Shown: positions 46,106 to 58,479 of the stretch, piece by piece
How positions within the stretch are numbered: the stretch's first letter is position 1
Layout of the letters: the number at the start of each line of letters is the position of its first letter
DNA from: Astragalus membranaceus
Taxonomy: Eukaryota > Streptophyta > Magnoliopsida > Fabales > Fabaceae
Direction: 5' to 3'
Length of the DNA: 64,000 nt
NCBI GenBank assembly: GCA_039519185.1
Contig: JAZGSX010000012.1
Location: forward strand, 496,001-560,000
Notes under the pieces: generated by a model
Told to the model about the DNA's origin: nothing
The model's database searches: none
The model's input: only the letters and a program-made list of their open reading frames with translations
Program-made: the position numbers and the translations under genes

Positions 46106-46370
46106 ATGGTCATTGGAGGCTTGATGATCTGTATACCCATATTCCTCAAGGCTAAAAGACAACATCTGGAATTTGGCGCCCACATTAGTCTCGGGTGTGC
46201 AAGATTCATGGATGTGGGGTGCTAGTTTTTCAAGTATTTATTCCACCAAATATTCTTATAACATGATTCCGGCAAACATTCAGTTTTTCTTATGGCAATT
46301 TTGCCATAATGCTTTAGCCTACTCGTGATATTCTTATGAGCCATGTTATTACTACTGCTACTTGTGTTGA
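45313..46370 (+). mobile_element. LINE fragment D: RT thumb to zf-RVT, different subfamily
   Basis: The reading YLGFKMFVGRAKNGDFHNIL, ELSSWEGKLLNKLGRCTLGS, AIRNFLWQG, TRPKHDGGLGVRV and LRKMIWDIKASRDKLWVNLM is the region after the RT palm in plant LINEs. After a TAG near 45931 and a TA-microsatellite it resumes near 46210 with zf-RVT text (NIQFFLWQFCHNAL). A 36-bp-spaced direct repeat of AAGAGAAGATTAATTCCA lies at its left end (45315 and 45351). It is truncated on both sides. Confidence 0.8.
46030..46101. repeat. TA dinucleotide microsatellite
   Basis: About 70 bp of uninterrupted TA inside LINE fragment D. Apparent Ile-Tyr repeat frames on both strands are artefacts of it. Confidence 0.95.
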
Positions 46371-46594
46371 GGCAAAATCTCATTTTAGTTTTGATGGTTA
46401 ATAAACTTCATGTGTGAAAAGCTTAAGTTCTCTGATTTCATATGCTACTAATGTTTCTTCTTGAATGAAATTTAAGAACAGTATATATTAGCTATTCTCA
46501 AGAAGATCATTTCCTTATAAGAAGCGTATATGTTGAGAAGACTTGAAGCAATGACAAGACAAAAATGTTAACTAAATCAGCTAAGAAAACAACC

Positions 46595-46870
46595 CTTGAT
46601 GTGATGAGAAGAGTCGAGACCAGAAGGGTTAACTTGAGAAAGATCATCATGAGAAGAGTTAACATGAGAAGAGTCAACATGAGAAGATTCATGAGAAAGG
46701 TCATGAGAAGAGTCTTGAGAAGAGTCCAAGTTGAGAAGCATCATGACAAGAAGAGTCAAGAACAGAAGGGTCATGAATAGAAGAAACAAGTTAAGAAGAG
46801 TCATGTTGAGAAACATCAACATGAGACGCGCCAATGTGACAAGCATCAACTTGAGAAGACACAGACTTGA
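46595..46870. repeat. Degenerate 15-bp minisatellite (ATGAGAAGAGTCAAC-like)
   Basis: Repeated GAGAAGAGTYAACATGAGAA-like units with 12-18-bp spacing. Short Arg/Val-rich frames here are the repeat read in phase. Confidence 0.7.
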
Positions 46871-47336
46871 GAAGAGCCAAAGTAGAGAAGGGTGGTGATA
46901 GCTGTAAAACTGCTATCTTCTGTAGAAGTGCAGAAACACAGCTGTCTTGGAGCATAAAGCACTCCAACAGCTACAAAACAACCATAAACTTTATGCAACA
47001 ACTCTTTTCTGTGGTTATATTGCTTTTGCAGGTTAGGTTTTGATGATGATGTGTTCGAAGTCAAAATGACAAGCAGGTTAGGTTTGATGATGATGTGTTC
47101 AAAGCGGAAAATGTCAAAGCAGAAATCCAAGGCAAACAAGACTCAAGAAGTAAGGGTAGTCTCTAGGGTTTGGGTCGTGTCTTAGGATATCTTGTAAGCC
47201 GCTTTTGAGAGTCAGCTCAACTCATCTCACAATCTCATAGCCTTCATCTTGTCTAAACGCATGCATGCATAGGTAAGGCATGTAACATGAGAAAGAGGTT
47301 TTTGCATAATCATGGGCTTATTGCAAACAAGCACAA

Positions 47337-47760
47337 AATCGATTCATGGCTTCTTCGCTAAAGAAGAAAATCGATTTTGAGCCTGTTCCTCTTAAAGAAG
47401 CAAATCGATTCCTCTCTTGTTTTTGTGAACTACATAATCGATTCATAGCCTATTATTTTAAAGAATAAAACCGATTTCCATCTTCCTTACTCTAATTAAA
47501 GAATCGATTTGCATCTTCCTTACTTTAATTAAAATCGATTTCCAACCTATTCCCTTAAAGCACATAATCGATTTCAAACTATTTTTATAAGGCAACAATC
47601 GATTTCCCTCTTATGTATTTTAAGCACATAATCGATTTTCTCACTTGATTTTAGAAGCAAACAATCGATCATTCACTTATGAAGTGTTCTCATTTTAAAG
47701 CAAATGATCGATTATTATACTAAGTGTTTTTAAGCAAACAATCGATTTTTCACTTGTTAG
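47337..47760. repeat. Interspersed AATCGATT array, about 13 units of 31-43 bp
   Basis: AATCGATT, or one-base variants of it, recurs roughly every 31-43 bp. The cores are separated by T-rich and AAAGCACA/AAGCAAACA-like spacers. The palindromic core is much better conserved than the spacers. Confidence 0.8.
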
Positions 47761-47793
47761 AAATTGTCTCAACGGTCATATTTTTCCTACATC

Positions 47794-47801
47794 TATAAAT
47801 A
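47794..47801 (+). promoter_or_regulatory. Putative LTR TATA box
   Basis: TATAAATA lies 25-30 bp upstream of GGGCTGCACAA, in a stretch with CTCAACGGTCAT upstream. This is a plausible core promoter of the candidate copia LTR. Confidence 0.45.
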
Positions 47802-48460
47802 GAGACACAGGGCTGCACAAAACATACAACCCATTCTTACGCTTACGCTGAAACGCAAAACTCAAAAACCCTAGCACACACTTTTGTTCTTCACATACTT
47901 TTCATCTGTCAGACCTGATTTCTCTCAAGGGTTAGAGTTGGGTTGGTGATCTTCAAGTTGTGTAATCTGCCTTCATAAGAGGTATTTTGGTTTTTCAATT
48001 TGTAATTTGTTTTACGTTGTTCACAGTACTAGGGAGTGGGGTATCTCTCTAGGGTTGCTGTTGGTACTACGGAGTGGGGTATCTCTCTAGGGTTATTGGT
48101 TGTAACAAGGGTGGGGTATCTCTTGTTGTTGCTGTTGTTGTGGTAGATTTGAGGGCTCTTCATAGGTGGGGTATCCTAGGAGAAGAGTGCCTGAGTCTGT
48201 AAAGGTTTCCAAAGCACCTGTAAGCTTTGTTGTGTTAGTGGAAAATCTCACAAGGGTGTGAGGACTGGACGTAGGTCACTAGGAGGTGACCGAACCAGTA
48301 TAAAAATCTTTGTGTTCTTTAGTGCTTTATTTTCAGTTTTCGCTTCTCGTTAATTCGTTCCATAAACTTGCACGAAAAATCAATCAAGTCGTTAAAGGGG
48401 ACTTATTTTTTAAAATCTCAATTCACCCCCCCATTTGAGACTGAAGCCACTTGGTAACAT

Positions 48461-49074
48461 TTTCCATGGACTAGAGGTTATTATACACATTCCACTATAA
48501 ATAAACACCTTGAATCATCGCTCAAAGGTGTGAGAGTGCATTGAGCTCAAATCTTCCAATCTTCTCAAAAGTGTTAAGCCTTCTCTCAACCAAACTCAGT
48601 CATTCTAAAACAGCACAGATTCATTTTATTTCTGCGTATATATCTTAGCTTGTGTTTAGGTTTCTGTTGAAACACCATTTGTGTCAACCAAGCTCTTAAA
48701 ATCCCATAAATCCCCCATACTGAAATGTATAACCTGTTAGATATCTTCTCAAGTAGAATGTGTTACTGTAGGGCTTGAGAAGTGAGTTAGAAGCTACCAA
48801 ATAGATTAAAAGGATTGTATCAGGTGTGAGAACAGTAGGTGTTGTGCGAAAAGTAGTTGTGCAAGTGTACACAATCGCAACAAGTAATATAATGATAAAG
48901 TAGAGATCGTACCGACATGGATTGATGTTAATTTAAGAGTTTAAGTAGTTAACAAGCTAGTGAAACAAACAAAATAGTAAAAACAAGTTTTTGGAAATAA
49001 AAATAAATGTTGTTGTGTGAAAACAGTAAAGAAGTTCAAGTGTTCAGAAGGTGAGTTGGACTGCTCTTAGCTAA
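48461..49074. other. Unassigned repeat-derived sequence
   Basis: This contains a second TATAAATAAAC-like TATA (about 48498). A stretch near 48850-48960 (GTGCAAGTGTACACAATCGC then AACAAGTAATATAATGATAA) looks like plant LTR-retrotransposon text. No ORF, LTR pair or exact boundary is visible. Confidence 0.35.
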
Positions 49075-49807
49075 TTGCTCGGTAGGCATATTGGTTTCAA
49101 AGATCTAGAGAACCGCCTCAACCAGTTGTGGGTCCAAAAAGGCGTTTTGAATATTGTTGATCTGGGAAGTGAATTCTTCTTGGTTTACTTGACGAGCCAA
49201 GAGGACTATGACAAGGCCCTAAGTAACGGTCCATAGATGATCTATGATCATTATCTAACAGTTAGACCGTGGAGACCAAATTTTCGGCCTGAGAAGGAGG
49301 AGATAGAGCATGTAACAGTTTGGGTACGGTTGCCGGAATTACCCATTGAATACTAAGATCCGGACTTCTTATTTTTCCTAGGCAATGGAATAGGGAGGAC
49401 AGTTAAAGTGGACAAGACAACAGAGTCACTATCAAGAGGGAAGTTTGCGAGATAATGTGTTGAAATTGATCTTAATACGCCACTCTTGGCCATGTTTGAA
49501 ATCAAGGGGCACGTCTACAAGATAGAGTATGGGGGGCTTCATTCGTTATGTATGGTATTTGGAAAATTTGGTCATTACAAGGACCAGTGTGTTGAACGTG
49601 TTGGTGCGGAGATGACTGAGACTGAACCTTCTTTGGAGCGTAGAGATGGGAAAACAGGGAGCAGTACCGTAATGGCACCGGAAAATGGTCCATGGACGGT
49701 TGTCCAAAAACAACGGTGGCTGAGGAAAGGGAGAGATAAGGGTGGTCCGGTACCTGGTGGTGGTCGCGTTCTTCCGGCGTCCATTAATGCCAAGACGCAA
49801 TCAGGGG
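49075..49807 (+). pseudogene. LINE fragment E, left part: ORF1 (DUF4283, CCHC) with stops
   Basis: This copy extends further into DUF4283 than fragment B: LLGRHIGFKDLENRLNQLWV, FLVYLTSQEDYDKALSNGP, then the WMIYDHYLTVRP region shared with B. TAG at 49234-49236 replaces Trp, a TAA replaces Asp/Tyr context near 49354, and a TAA lies near 49453. The zinc knuckle reads CMVFGKFGHYKDQC, with Phe for the second Cys. It is about 97% like fragment B. It is cut at 49807 by the LARD insertion and resumes at 63283. Confidence 0.83.
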
Positions 49808-52356
49808 TGTCATACCCTAATTTTGTCCGTTAGATTAATGTGATTTGTTTTTCTAAAATAATAATAATCTTGTAGACATTTGATTTTAATCGGTTTCTTG
49901 TTTCATTTTCGAAAAATCCCAAAAAACATGTTCCATGGTGCACACGTATTATTTTTAGTCGCGTACACGCGTTAGTCTTAATGTTTTTGCATTGTTGCGT
50001 GCACATGTTATTTATAACCGCATACGCGTGTCATTCCTAATCGTGTGCGTGTCGTTATTCTCTTTGCGCGCGTGTGTTCGCATCTCGTCGTGTAACTATG
50101 TTTATCGTCATTGTTATTAGTTTAATTTATTACCATTGTTATAAAAAAGCTAATAAAAATCAGATGTGGAATAAATGTTTTCTTATTATTATTACAATCA
50201 ATCTTTGTTACAAAAAAGGGGTACAACCAAAAGAAGTCAATTTTGTTACACATCTGGACAAAAAATAAAATACAAAAAAGTACAAAAATTAAAAGTAAAA
50301 TAAAAATAAAACTGGCAGCAGCATTTGAGGAGTGGAGCCAAGTGTCCCTTCTTCTTGCTCCCTTGTTTTTTTTCCAAAATCAGCAGCAACCAAGCAGCTT
50401 TGGGCAGCACCTCCTTTGCTGCCTTGTCTCCCACAACTCTGCTCCAATACCTTCTCTGCAAAAGCATAACAACAATTTTTTGTCTCATTAATTTGCCTCC
50501 TCTATAAAAGCCAACAAACAGAAATCATGAAAGGGGGACAGAGACAACACAGTAGCATACACACAGACAGAAACATAGAGAAATTAAGAGAAAAAAGAAA
50601 AAAAACAGAAAGAGCAGAGGAAGAACCTCACGGCGGTGCTCCTCCCCACCACCGGGGCGCCGCCGCCATCACACCACCACATCACCACTAACCTCACGGC
50701 CACAACCCCCTCATACCTCTCTCTCTCCACCACACCTCCCCCATCAAACAACCAAAACCGTACCCAGAACACCACAACCTTACGTCCTCCCTCTTCTCCA
50801 CAAAGCCACCACCTCACGGCCGAACCACCCCATCGCCACCACACACCCCCCTTTTTCTCTCTGCTCACAAGCCCCACACCACCATAACAGCAACAACCCT
50901 TCCCTCGTCCAAAGGCCAAGCTACAACCACCCATCAACCGAACCACCATCACCTCAGCCACCCTTAACCACTGTAGCCACAGCCGTTACCACCCAACCCC
51001 CAAACCAAGACCACCACGCCTTCGTTTCCACCACCGACGTACCAGCGCCGTCGTCGCAATCACCGCCTTGGCGCACCAACGCCACGAGCTCCATTCGTAA
51101 CCACCGTCAGCACCGCCCCGTAAGCATCGGGCCGTGAACCACCATCACCAGAGCTCGCACCCTCTCCCTCTCGTTCGCGTTCTCTCTTTCTTTCTCTGGA
51201 CATCTGACTCTCTATCTGCTAAAAACGGAGGTGAGGATAAGGATTTTTGTAGATCGGTTGTGAGGGAAGAGCGATGTTGGGGTTTCGTTTGGTTCGGAGG
51301 AGAGGAGCATGGTTTTCGTTCGTTGAAGAAAAAATGGGGTTGGGGGGGGTGATGAGATGGAAACGGCTGAGAAGAGAAAGGAAGCGAGAAGTTAGGGTTG
51401 GGGAGGAGAATGTCGCGGCTGAGAAGAGAAAGGAAGCGAGATGTTAGGGTTTAGTTGTTTTATTTCATGCTTTTATTGGTTGGGCTCTTGTTTCATGTTT
51501 TTTTTTATTTTTAAGACAGACTGCTATTCGCACCTCCCTCTCTTAATCACGCGCGCCCCCCCAACAGCCCACAGATTATGGGTTGGTACATCCAAAACTA
51601 AAACTGTTTTTTTTACTTTTCGCACTCCCGGTTTCAAATAACACAACCACCTAGTTTCAGTTCACACCCGATTTTAATAATGCGACCCTTTTATTATACT
51701 ATGATGCTTCCAAACACATACTTACCAAACCATCAAACTCACATAAAAACAGACCGTTACTAATGGTCACTCTAACTCGCTTGATCGTTAATAACAAATT
51801 TTGTTTTCAAACGGGCTATGAGCGACGACCACTCTGAGTTCCACTTGTTTGGTCGTCACGAACGCCTATCCCATTTTCAAAACACTTAAAAAACACCAAA
51901 CTCACAAACCTTTTTCTACCAAGAACTACGTGTGATTTGATTCTCTACCAGGAGATACGTAGGAGCAGATGGGGGCCCACATCTGTCAATTGCACTAATA
52001 AAAAAACCTTTTTTTTTTCCCTTTAAATTCATTTCTCTCATTTTTCTCAAAAAGTATAAAAATAACTAACCGTTTATCGAGTCTATTTTTATTATTATTA
52101 TTAGGGTAAAATCATTATTTTTAAATTAATAAACGTTTACACATTTAGTTAAAAGGTAACCTTCCTTAGGAAGGATGTCGTAGGGTGCTAATACCTTCCC
52201 TATGCATAAATGACTCCCGAGCCTAAATCTGGTCCGCAAAACCCCCTTATCCATTCAATAGGGATTTTCCAATGTTTGCCCTTGAACTAAACTTTAGTGG
52301 CGGCTTCATTTCAAGAACTTCGAAGAATCCCTCCTCCGGATTTTTCGGTCGCTACA
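49808..52356 (+). repeat. 5' LTR of the LARD element
   Basis: A 2,549-bp LTR beginning TGTCATACCC and ending GGTCGCTACA. It contains a GC-rich CCACCACC/His-Pro coding-like stretch (about 50630-51130) that is not a gene. Similar frames occur in the 3' LTR because the LTRs are copies. Confidence 0.92.
50503..50509 (+). promoter_or_regulatory. Putative TATA box in 5' LTR
   Basis: TATAAAA sits after CCTCC, about 30 bp before GAAAGGGGGACAGAG. It is the best core-promoter candidate in the LTR, conserved in the 3' LTR at 61423-61429. Confidence 0.5.
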
Positions 52357-52358
52357 GC

Positions 52359-52377
52359 TGGCGACTTCACTGGGGAC
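52359..52377 (+). other. Primer binding site, tRNA-Arg type
   Basis: TGGCGACTTCACTGGGGAC begins two bases after the 5' LTR. It closely matches the complement of the 3' end of plant tRNA-Arg (ACG/TCG type), the primer reported for Ogre/Tat-like elements. Confidence 0.75.
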
Positions 52378-53030
52378 AATTAAGAGAGTCAAGCCAAATT
52401 GACTAAATGTGTAAGTATTTGTTAATTTTATTAATATTTTGTTTTTACCCTTATTCTTATATTATTTATTTATTAGCATTTCTTTATATTATTGAACCTT
52501 AGGGTAGACGACTCTCTTGTTATTATTGTTGAATATCTTTTTCAGCTTGGTTAGTTTAGGTATTTTGCCCTCATCACACACCTCACTTACACTTTTGCAC
52601 ACACTTTTGAGTGAGGCCCTATACCCGGGTCTGCAAATAACCTAGGACGAGTGGAGATTATTAGTGACAGTCATTCTGGATTTTATCTGTCTGACTCTCA
52701 TGAAAGTCTCAACCAGAGTACGCTCTTTCATGGTATCCCACACCAGGTAGCTCGCTATCGTTGTGGATCATTTCATGAAGGGGATTTTAGCTCTGGAGAC
52801 CCTTGTGAGGAAGTGAATAGAGCCACCTGAGAGATTGATCACATAAGCGACCCTAGACCATGTTGAAAATCCCAATTTAGACATGACCCACCTAGGACAC
52901 AGGGGCATTATACTTACCCTCTCTATCAATCTGGTTAGTTTTTCTCCGAAATTAAAATCACTCAAAAAAAATTTCATGCTTCCTTCATTTGCATGCATAC
53001 GAGACGACATCATTCCTTTCATTCATCATA
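52378..53030 (+). other. LARD leader region, non-coding
   Basis: Unique-looking sequence after the primer site, less biased than the rest of the interior. No open frame with retroviral motifs. It would be the place for packaging signals in a non-autonomous element. Confidence 0.5.
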
Positions 53031-55850
53031 CAAAAATTATCATAAAATAAGATCATTTTTTTCATCATATGCATCACATTGCCATTTCCCTACCGTACCA
53101 TTCATCATATATTCATAATTCATAATAATCGAAAAAATCATCAAATAGTGTAGGCATCTTGTCATTTGCAACATCATTATTACAAATTGCATGAGACATT
53201 CAATAACATTTCGCTCGTATTGTCATCATAGTCCAAATGCGCAATTTCTCCATACTTGCATCATTTTATCCTAGTTGCATCATCTCTCATACTCATACAT
53301 CGCATTGCTATTATAAAAATTTATTTTTAAATGCATCATCCTCATGCATCATAAAAAACAAGGACAAAAGTCATTTATTCCTATCCATCTCAAATGCATC
53401 AGTCCTTCAACATGCGTCAAAACAAAATTATAAATTTCTTCATTATTGCATCATTCATCACCCAATAGCATTTTGTTAGCTTTTTATTTTAGTTGAAGCA
53501 TAAAAAAAAAGGGATAAACCATCACGCATTTCATTCATCTCCATTGTTGCTCAGGTACAACAAACGTCCATATGATCATGCATTATACTTTATTCAAAGA
53601 AAACACAAAAAAAATCACCATTCATTCATACTAAAATCACTCTTCCATAAGCATTTCATTGTTATTGCACTATCATGCATCGCGAAGGTATCATTTTTTT
53701 CAAAGTTGCATTCATCTTGCATATCCGTACACCAAAAGAATATTACCCCCATATTATATAAAGGTTATGTTCATTACTCTTTTCCACGCATTAAAAAAAA
53801 AGTCGCTGCGAGTGTCATGCATTTTGTTTCCTCGCACACAAAAAAAAGGCAATAGCATCATAGGCACCGACATTCATTCATAATCATTCAAAGTCATGAT
53901 CACACAGTGTAGGTACCACATCATTCATAAAGCCTTGAATTACATTTAAAAAAAACATAACATTCATACATCATTTCCCTCATGTGGTCATCCTAGTTTA
54001 AATGCAACAATTCCATATTCATGTGTCATTTCCCAAATAAAACAAAAAAATCATTTCATTACAATTGTATCATTTGTCATCCAATAAATCAAAAAATAGG
54101 AGTCTGCATACATGTTGCACTACCTCTCAGAAAACGAAAATAATTGCATTAGAATCAAACATTTATTTCTTCATGCATTCGCATTTTTCATACATATCTG
54201 TCATCATGGGCATTATATTTTGCTAGAAAATAAAAAAATCACCCTAGACCGAGTAACTTGTTTTCATATACATCTCGTTCTCATGGTACTAACATGCATA
54301 TCATCCTCCAAAAAAAAAAGACGCTACATAGTTGTCCAACTTTCATCATCTTGCATACTCAAAAATATACTATATTCGTTACTCCTCCTCATGCATAGAA
54401 AAATAAAAATGCATTAGTCATCTGACATGCAAAATAAAAGAAAAATAATAAAATGACGCCACTTTCTTGCATTATTCATCATCATATTGCATTGCGTCCG
54501 AAAAATCATTTCGGATAGTCAATCTTTTCAAGCGATCATTCATTCACATTCCTCGCATCTGCATCAGGCAACATTATTCGTTCATCCATACATTGCATTT
54601 TTCTTTCTTTTCGCGAAAAAGAAAAGAATAAAAAACATGATAACAATTGAAAAAAATTGTGATTGAATATCTCATTTAGCATGCATTTCCATCATTAAAT
54701 AATATAGGCATTTCATCATTTGCAACATCATGAAATGCATAGCATTCACGCACCTTTTCACTCATCCAAAAACTGTTGTTCATCCATACGCCATTTCATC
54801 CATACATCGTTTATACTTTATATACCGTTTCAACATGCATCATTTCAAAATTACGTCATCATTTTCGCATCATTCATAGATACGTATTTAGCATTTCATT
54901 CAGATAAATGAAAGAGGCTCTACATCGGTCACGTGCCGCATTGCCTCCAAAAATCATTTAGAATAACTGACCTTTCCAAGTGATCATTCATGCACGCATT
55001 TCATGCATTCACATCTGCATTTTCGTCATTTTTCACCATGTGTTCCTTCATGCATTAGGACACAAGGTGCGTTTAACTTGATTATTCTTGTTGCGTGAGC
55101 ATAGTTAGTCTTTCAACTAGAAAATAAAAAAATTATCATGCATTCATAATAGAATACGGTCATCGTTTTCATTATCATGGTACCAACATGCATCTCATCA
55201 TCTAGAAAATAACAAAATATCATATTTTTTATTTTTCATCTTGCATAAGCCACACGCCAAAAATGAGAAAATAATATCACCTTGATATTATAAAAAAAAT
55301 TACATTCATTCATTATTTCATTACTCCTCTTCATGCATCATGAAGAAACAAAAACAAAAGTCATTCATTCTCATGCATCTCAAAAACAGCTCCTTCATGC
55401 GTCATAAAGAACAAAAACAAAAGTCGTTTATTCCTCCCACATCCATCTCAAGGGCGTTAATCCTCTCACATGCATTAAAACAAAATTAGGATTTGCTTCA
55501 TTTTCTTCTATTCTTGCATTGTTCATCATTCAATAGTTTTTTTTGTTGTTGTTTTGTTAGCCTCTCACTCTAGTTGAAAATTTTTAAAAAAAAAAAAAAA
55601 GATAATAAGTAAAAAATAAAAAATAAAAATCACACACTTTCTTAAGGTATGATTACGCATTTCATTTACCTGCATCATGGTCTGTGTACAACAACATCCA
55701 TATGTTCATGCATTCTGTTTTATTCAAATCATTTTTTCCAAAAAAAACGAAACTCATAAGATTTTTTTGACACACTGTTTGATGAGAGACGATGCCTTCT
55801 TGAAAATATATTTTAATTGATTCCTCTTCCTTGGAAAATGTTGTCATACT
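53031..55850. repeat. LARD interior block 1: CATTCAT/GCATCAT-rich low complexity
   Basis: Dense short words CATTCAT, GCATCA, CATCATT and ATGCAT, with interspersed A-runs over 2.8 kb. Related passages recur (for example the AACATGCATCTCATC and CATGCATCATAAA phrases). All open frames are His/Ser-rich by-products. Confidence 0.75.
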
Positions 55851-58300
55851 CTAACTTGATTCACCAACATTAAGTTCTTCACCCTTCACTCCATATACAT
55901 CCTACTCATACCCACCACATTCATGGAAACCACCTACCCACTTAACCCTTCAATGGAATTCACTGATGACTCATTCGCCATCATGGTCACTCCAACATTG
56001 ACCACATCTTCAAACCCTTGCTCCTGCAGGCTTGACCCTTAGCCTAAGAGACACACCCCACCAAAGGCATTAGCCAACATATATCTCACACCCGTGACGA
56101 GAAGCTTAAATGTCTATTTTGTTAACTTGTGTGGTTTTGACAATTAAAATTGTTCTATCTTAAGCGGTGTTAACTCTCCATGAAGCATTTGCAAAATAAA
56201 CTAACCTGACATGTGTGTTTACCGTTGTTTGAGTCAGTTATACTACCCCCGTCTCTCCGCCACTTCCAAAACCAGACTCAACCATCCATAAAAGGCCCAG
56301 TCCCCACAAGAGTATTTCATTCGCTTTCCCCCGGTGATGAAATTTCACGAATAACACTTTGTACGCTCCATACTGGGGCAGAGTAATGATCACTAAGATT
56401 TTCTGCTAGCATTCTAAACACTCGTGCAAGTCCTTTGAGTAAAAAAAAAACACAAAAGAGATCCAAAAAAGAAAAGCCCGTTAGGTTGAAAACTCGCGAG
56501 AGCAGCCTGAGCAAAAATTAGGGCATAAAAAAATAATAAATAAAGAAAAGCAAATATATTAAAATGAAGTTTTGTCCCATAGTTAAAATTTCAAGAAAAT
56601 AAGCAATCATGATTTGAATTGGAGTTTGGCCATTTTCCTATATCCAAAAATCCAAAAAAAGAGAAATGCCCTTTGCTACCCACTTCGAGCCAAAAAATCA
56701 AAAATCTTTTAAACACCTTAGACAAGGATCAATCTCATATCTAACAGCTCGCTCAGCTCGAAATAAAAAAGAAAAATCACAAAAAAAGTGAAATTAAAAA
56801 AAAAAGAGGATTGAAAAATCCTGAAAACCAAAGCGGTAGAAATTGTGAGCTGATACTTCACACCATCGAGCTTATAAAAGATCATTGTCTGAAATAAACC
56901 CTCAAACACTTCCTTTGGCCTAAGCATCCTATCCTCCATAAACCCTCAAATGCGCTACAACCCTAAAACAGGTTCATTCTACCATGAAGCGCATAAAAGA
57001 TTCTTTGTCTCAACCAACCCCGAACACTCTCAGGAGCAAAGTAATCATTTCCTTCATGAATTATTACCCATTGGCCATATTACAATCCTAAGGCCTATTC
57101 TGATCAGTGATTGGTTGCTTCCATTTTTCTCAAAGCTTATACTCTAGGACAAAATGATCAAAATAATTTGCTCAAAAAAAAAACAAAGAGAAAAATATTA
57201 TTACAAAGAAAATAAGAAAAAAACTTAAAAGGGCTCGCACGCTCGAAGTTCATCAAGAGAAGATAACAGTGATCATCAACAAAGTGAATTTTCATCGAAC
57301 CAAAAACTCTTGACTGTCTTAGCTTGTGGACTCCTTCCCAAGGAAAACCACAAATCCCTACTAAGGCAGTTACTTGACTTATCATATCAAAATGGGGCAA
57401 TACCCCACCCTCCATTCCACTCAAACTCAGGGAGATTTTTTTTAGCATCCCCAAAATACCCTCATCTTTCATCCTGTTCATATACTACACCCATATAGCC
57501 ATACCAGACTAATTTCCAAACCATTATTCTAACTTTGCACCCTGTCACAATCCCACTCGAGATGGGGCAATTTTCATCTTTCATGGATTGGGGTAACTTT
57601 GTCCTCTTATAGACCGGGGCATCATATCCCTTGGGCCGAAAGAATCCTTTTGCCTCTCATTCCATTCATTCCTAGTCACGCGTCACCCCAATACCAGCAT
57701 ATTTCCCAATCCCTCAATCAGTCTATATCCTTAGCTGTCATTGTCCTCCCTAGACAAAGGCAGACTGTTTCACTCCCCACTATTTGAAGTCAAAATTGGG
57801 GCAGTCAAACATTTCTTACCTTGGGACAAGCTTATCTCTCATAAGCTTGAGCCAATAAACCTCATCCTTCACTCCACTCACGTGTCACATTTCTTGAACC
57901 CTGAGTCAACTGGCACCTTCATTTGCATTCGCACTTTTTTTCCATATTTATTAAGAAAATGCTTCAAAGAGAGAGACACACGATAGTGACAATCCCTCTA
58001 AGTTAACATCTTAGACTTGAAAGCTTAGTCATCATGGGTCATCATAACCAAATGAGAACCCATCTGCAAATACACATCTCAATCTCTAGAGAGGGCACTA
58101 ATACATTGCTGCAAGCCACACTTTTCAAGATGACAATCTTGAGCTTACCAGAGTTCAAGCCCAAGCCATCAAAAATCTTTCTTCCAAGGAACGATCAATT
58201 CAAAATGTTCAGCTCTCTGTTTCCAGCATCAAAAGTTTCGTTTCACATCAAACAGTTTTGCATCCTTACAAAAACAAAAAAGTGTTGTTACCAATAAATC
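55851..58300. other. LARD interior block 2: mixed non-coding
   Basis: More complex sequence with recurring GGGGCA phrases (ACTGGGGCAGAG, AATGGGGCAATACC, GATGGGGCAATTTTC, TTGGGGCAGTC). No gag-pol motifs on either strand. Confidence 0.6.
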
Positions 58301-58479
58301 ATGCATTATACATGTCCTCATTATTCTAGAATTAAACCATGCATCTGATCATACCCATCACAACTCTTTCACACAAGTATTGTACATGCATTCACATTCC
58401 ACTTGTTTTGCCTACACAATTTTGCCTCTTGTACATTACGCATTGCATATGCGGGCATGCATAGCCACGCATAACATGT

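Larger units (their letters stand above)
46366..48460 (+). mobile_element. Probable Ty1/copia (Sirevirus-like) LTR, solo or truncated
   Basis: The sequence breaks out of LINE fragment D at TGTTGAGGCAAAATCTCA and soon reads TTTTGATGGTTAATAAAC, like the start of Sirevirus-type LTRs. It contains a minisatellite, an AATCGATT-repeat block, CTCAACGGTCAT and a TATA box (47794-47801). It ends near AATTCACCCCCCCATTTGAG, a text common at the 3' end of such LTRs. No gag-pol follows, and no clear primer site (only CTTGGTAACA). ACTTG flanks both edges approximately. Boundaries are uncertain. Confidence 0.42.

Noticed and set aside
45965..46225. Ile-Tyr repeat proteins on both strands
   Set aside because: Pure translation of a TA microsatellite.
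50584..50961. 125-residue Gly/Val/Trp-rich minus-strand frame, with an identical one in the 3' LTR (61504-61881)
   Set aside because: It is opposite to the CCACCACC-rich LTR stretch, has no start context or known domain, and is preserved only because the LTRs are recent copies.
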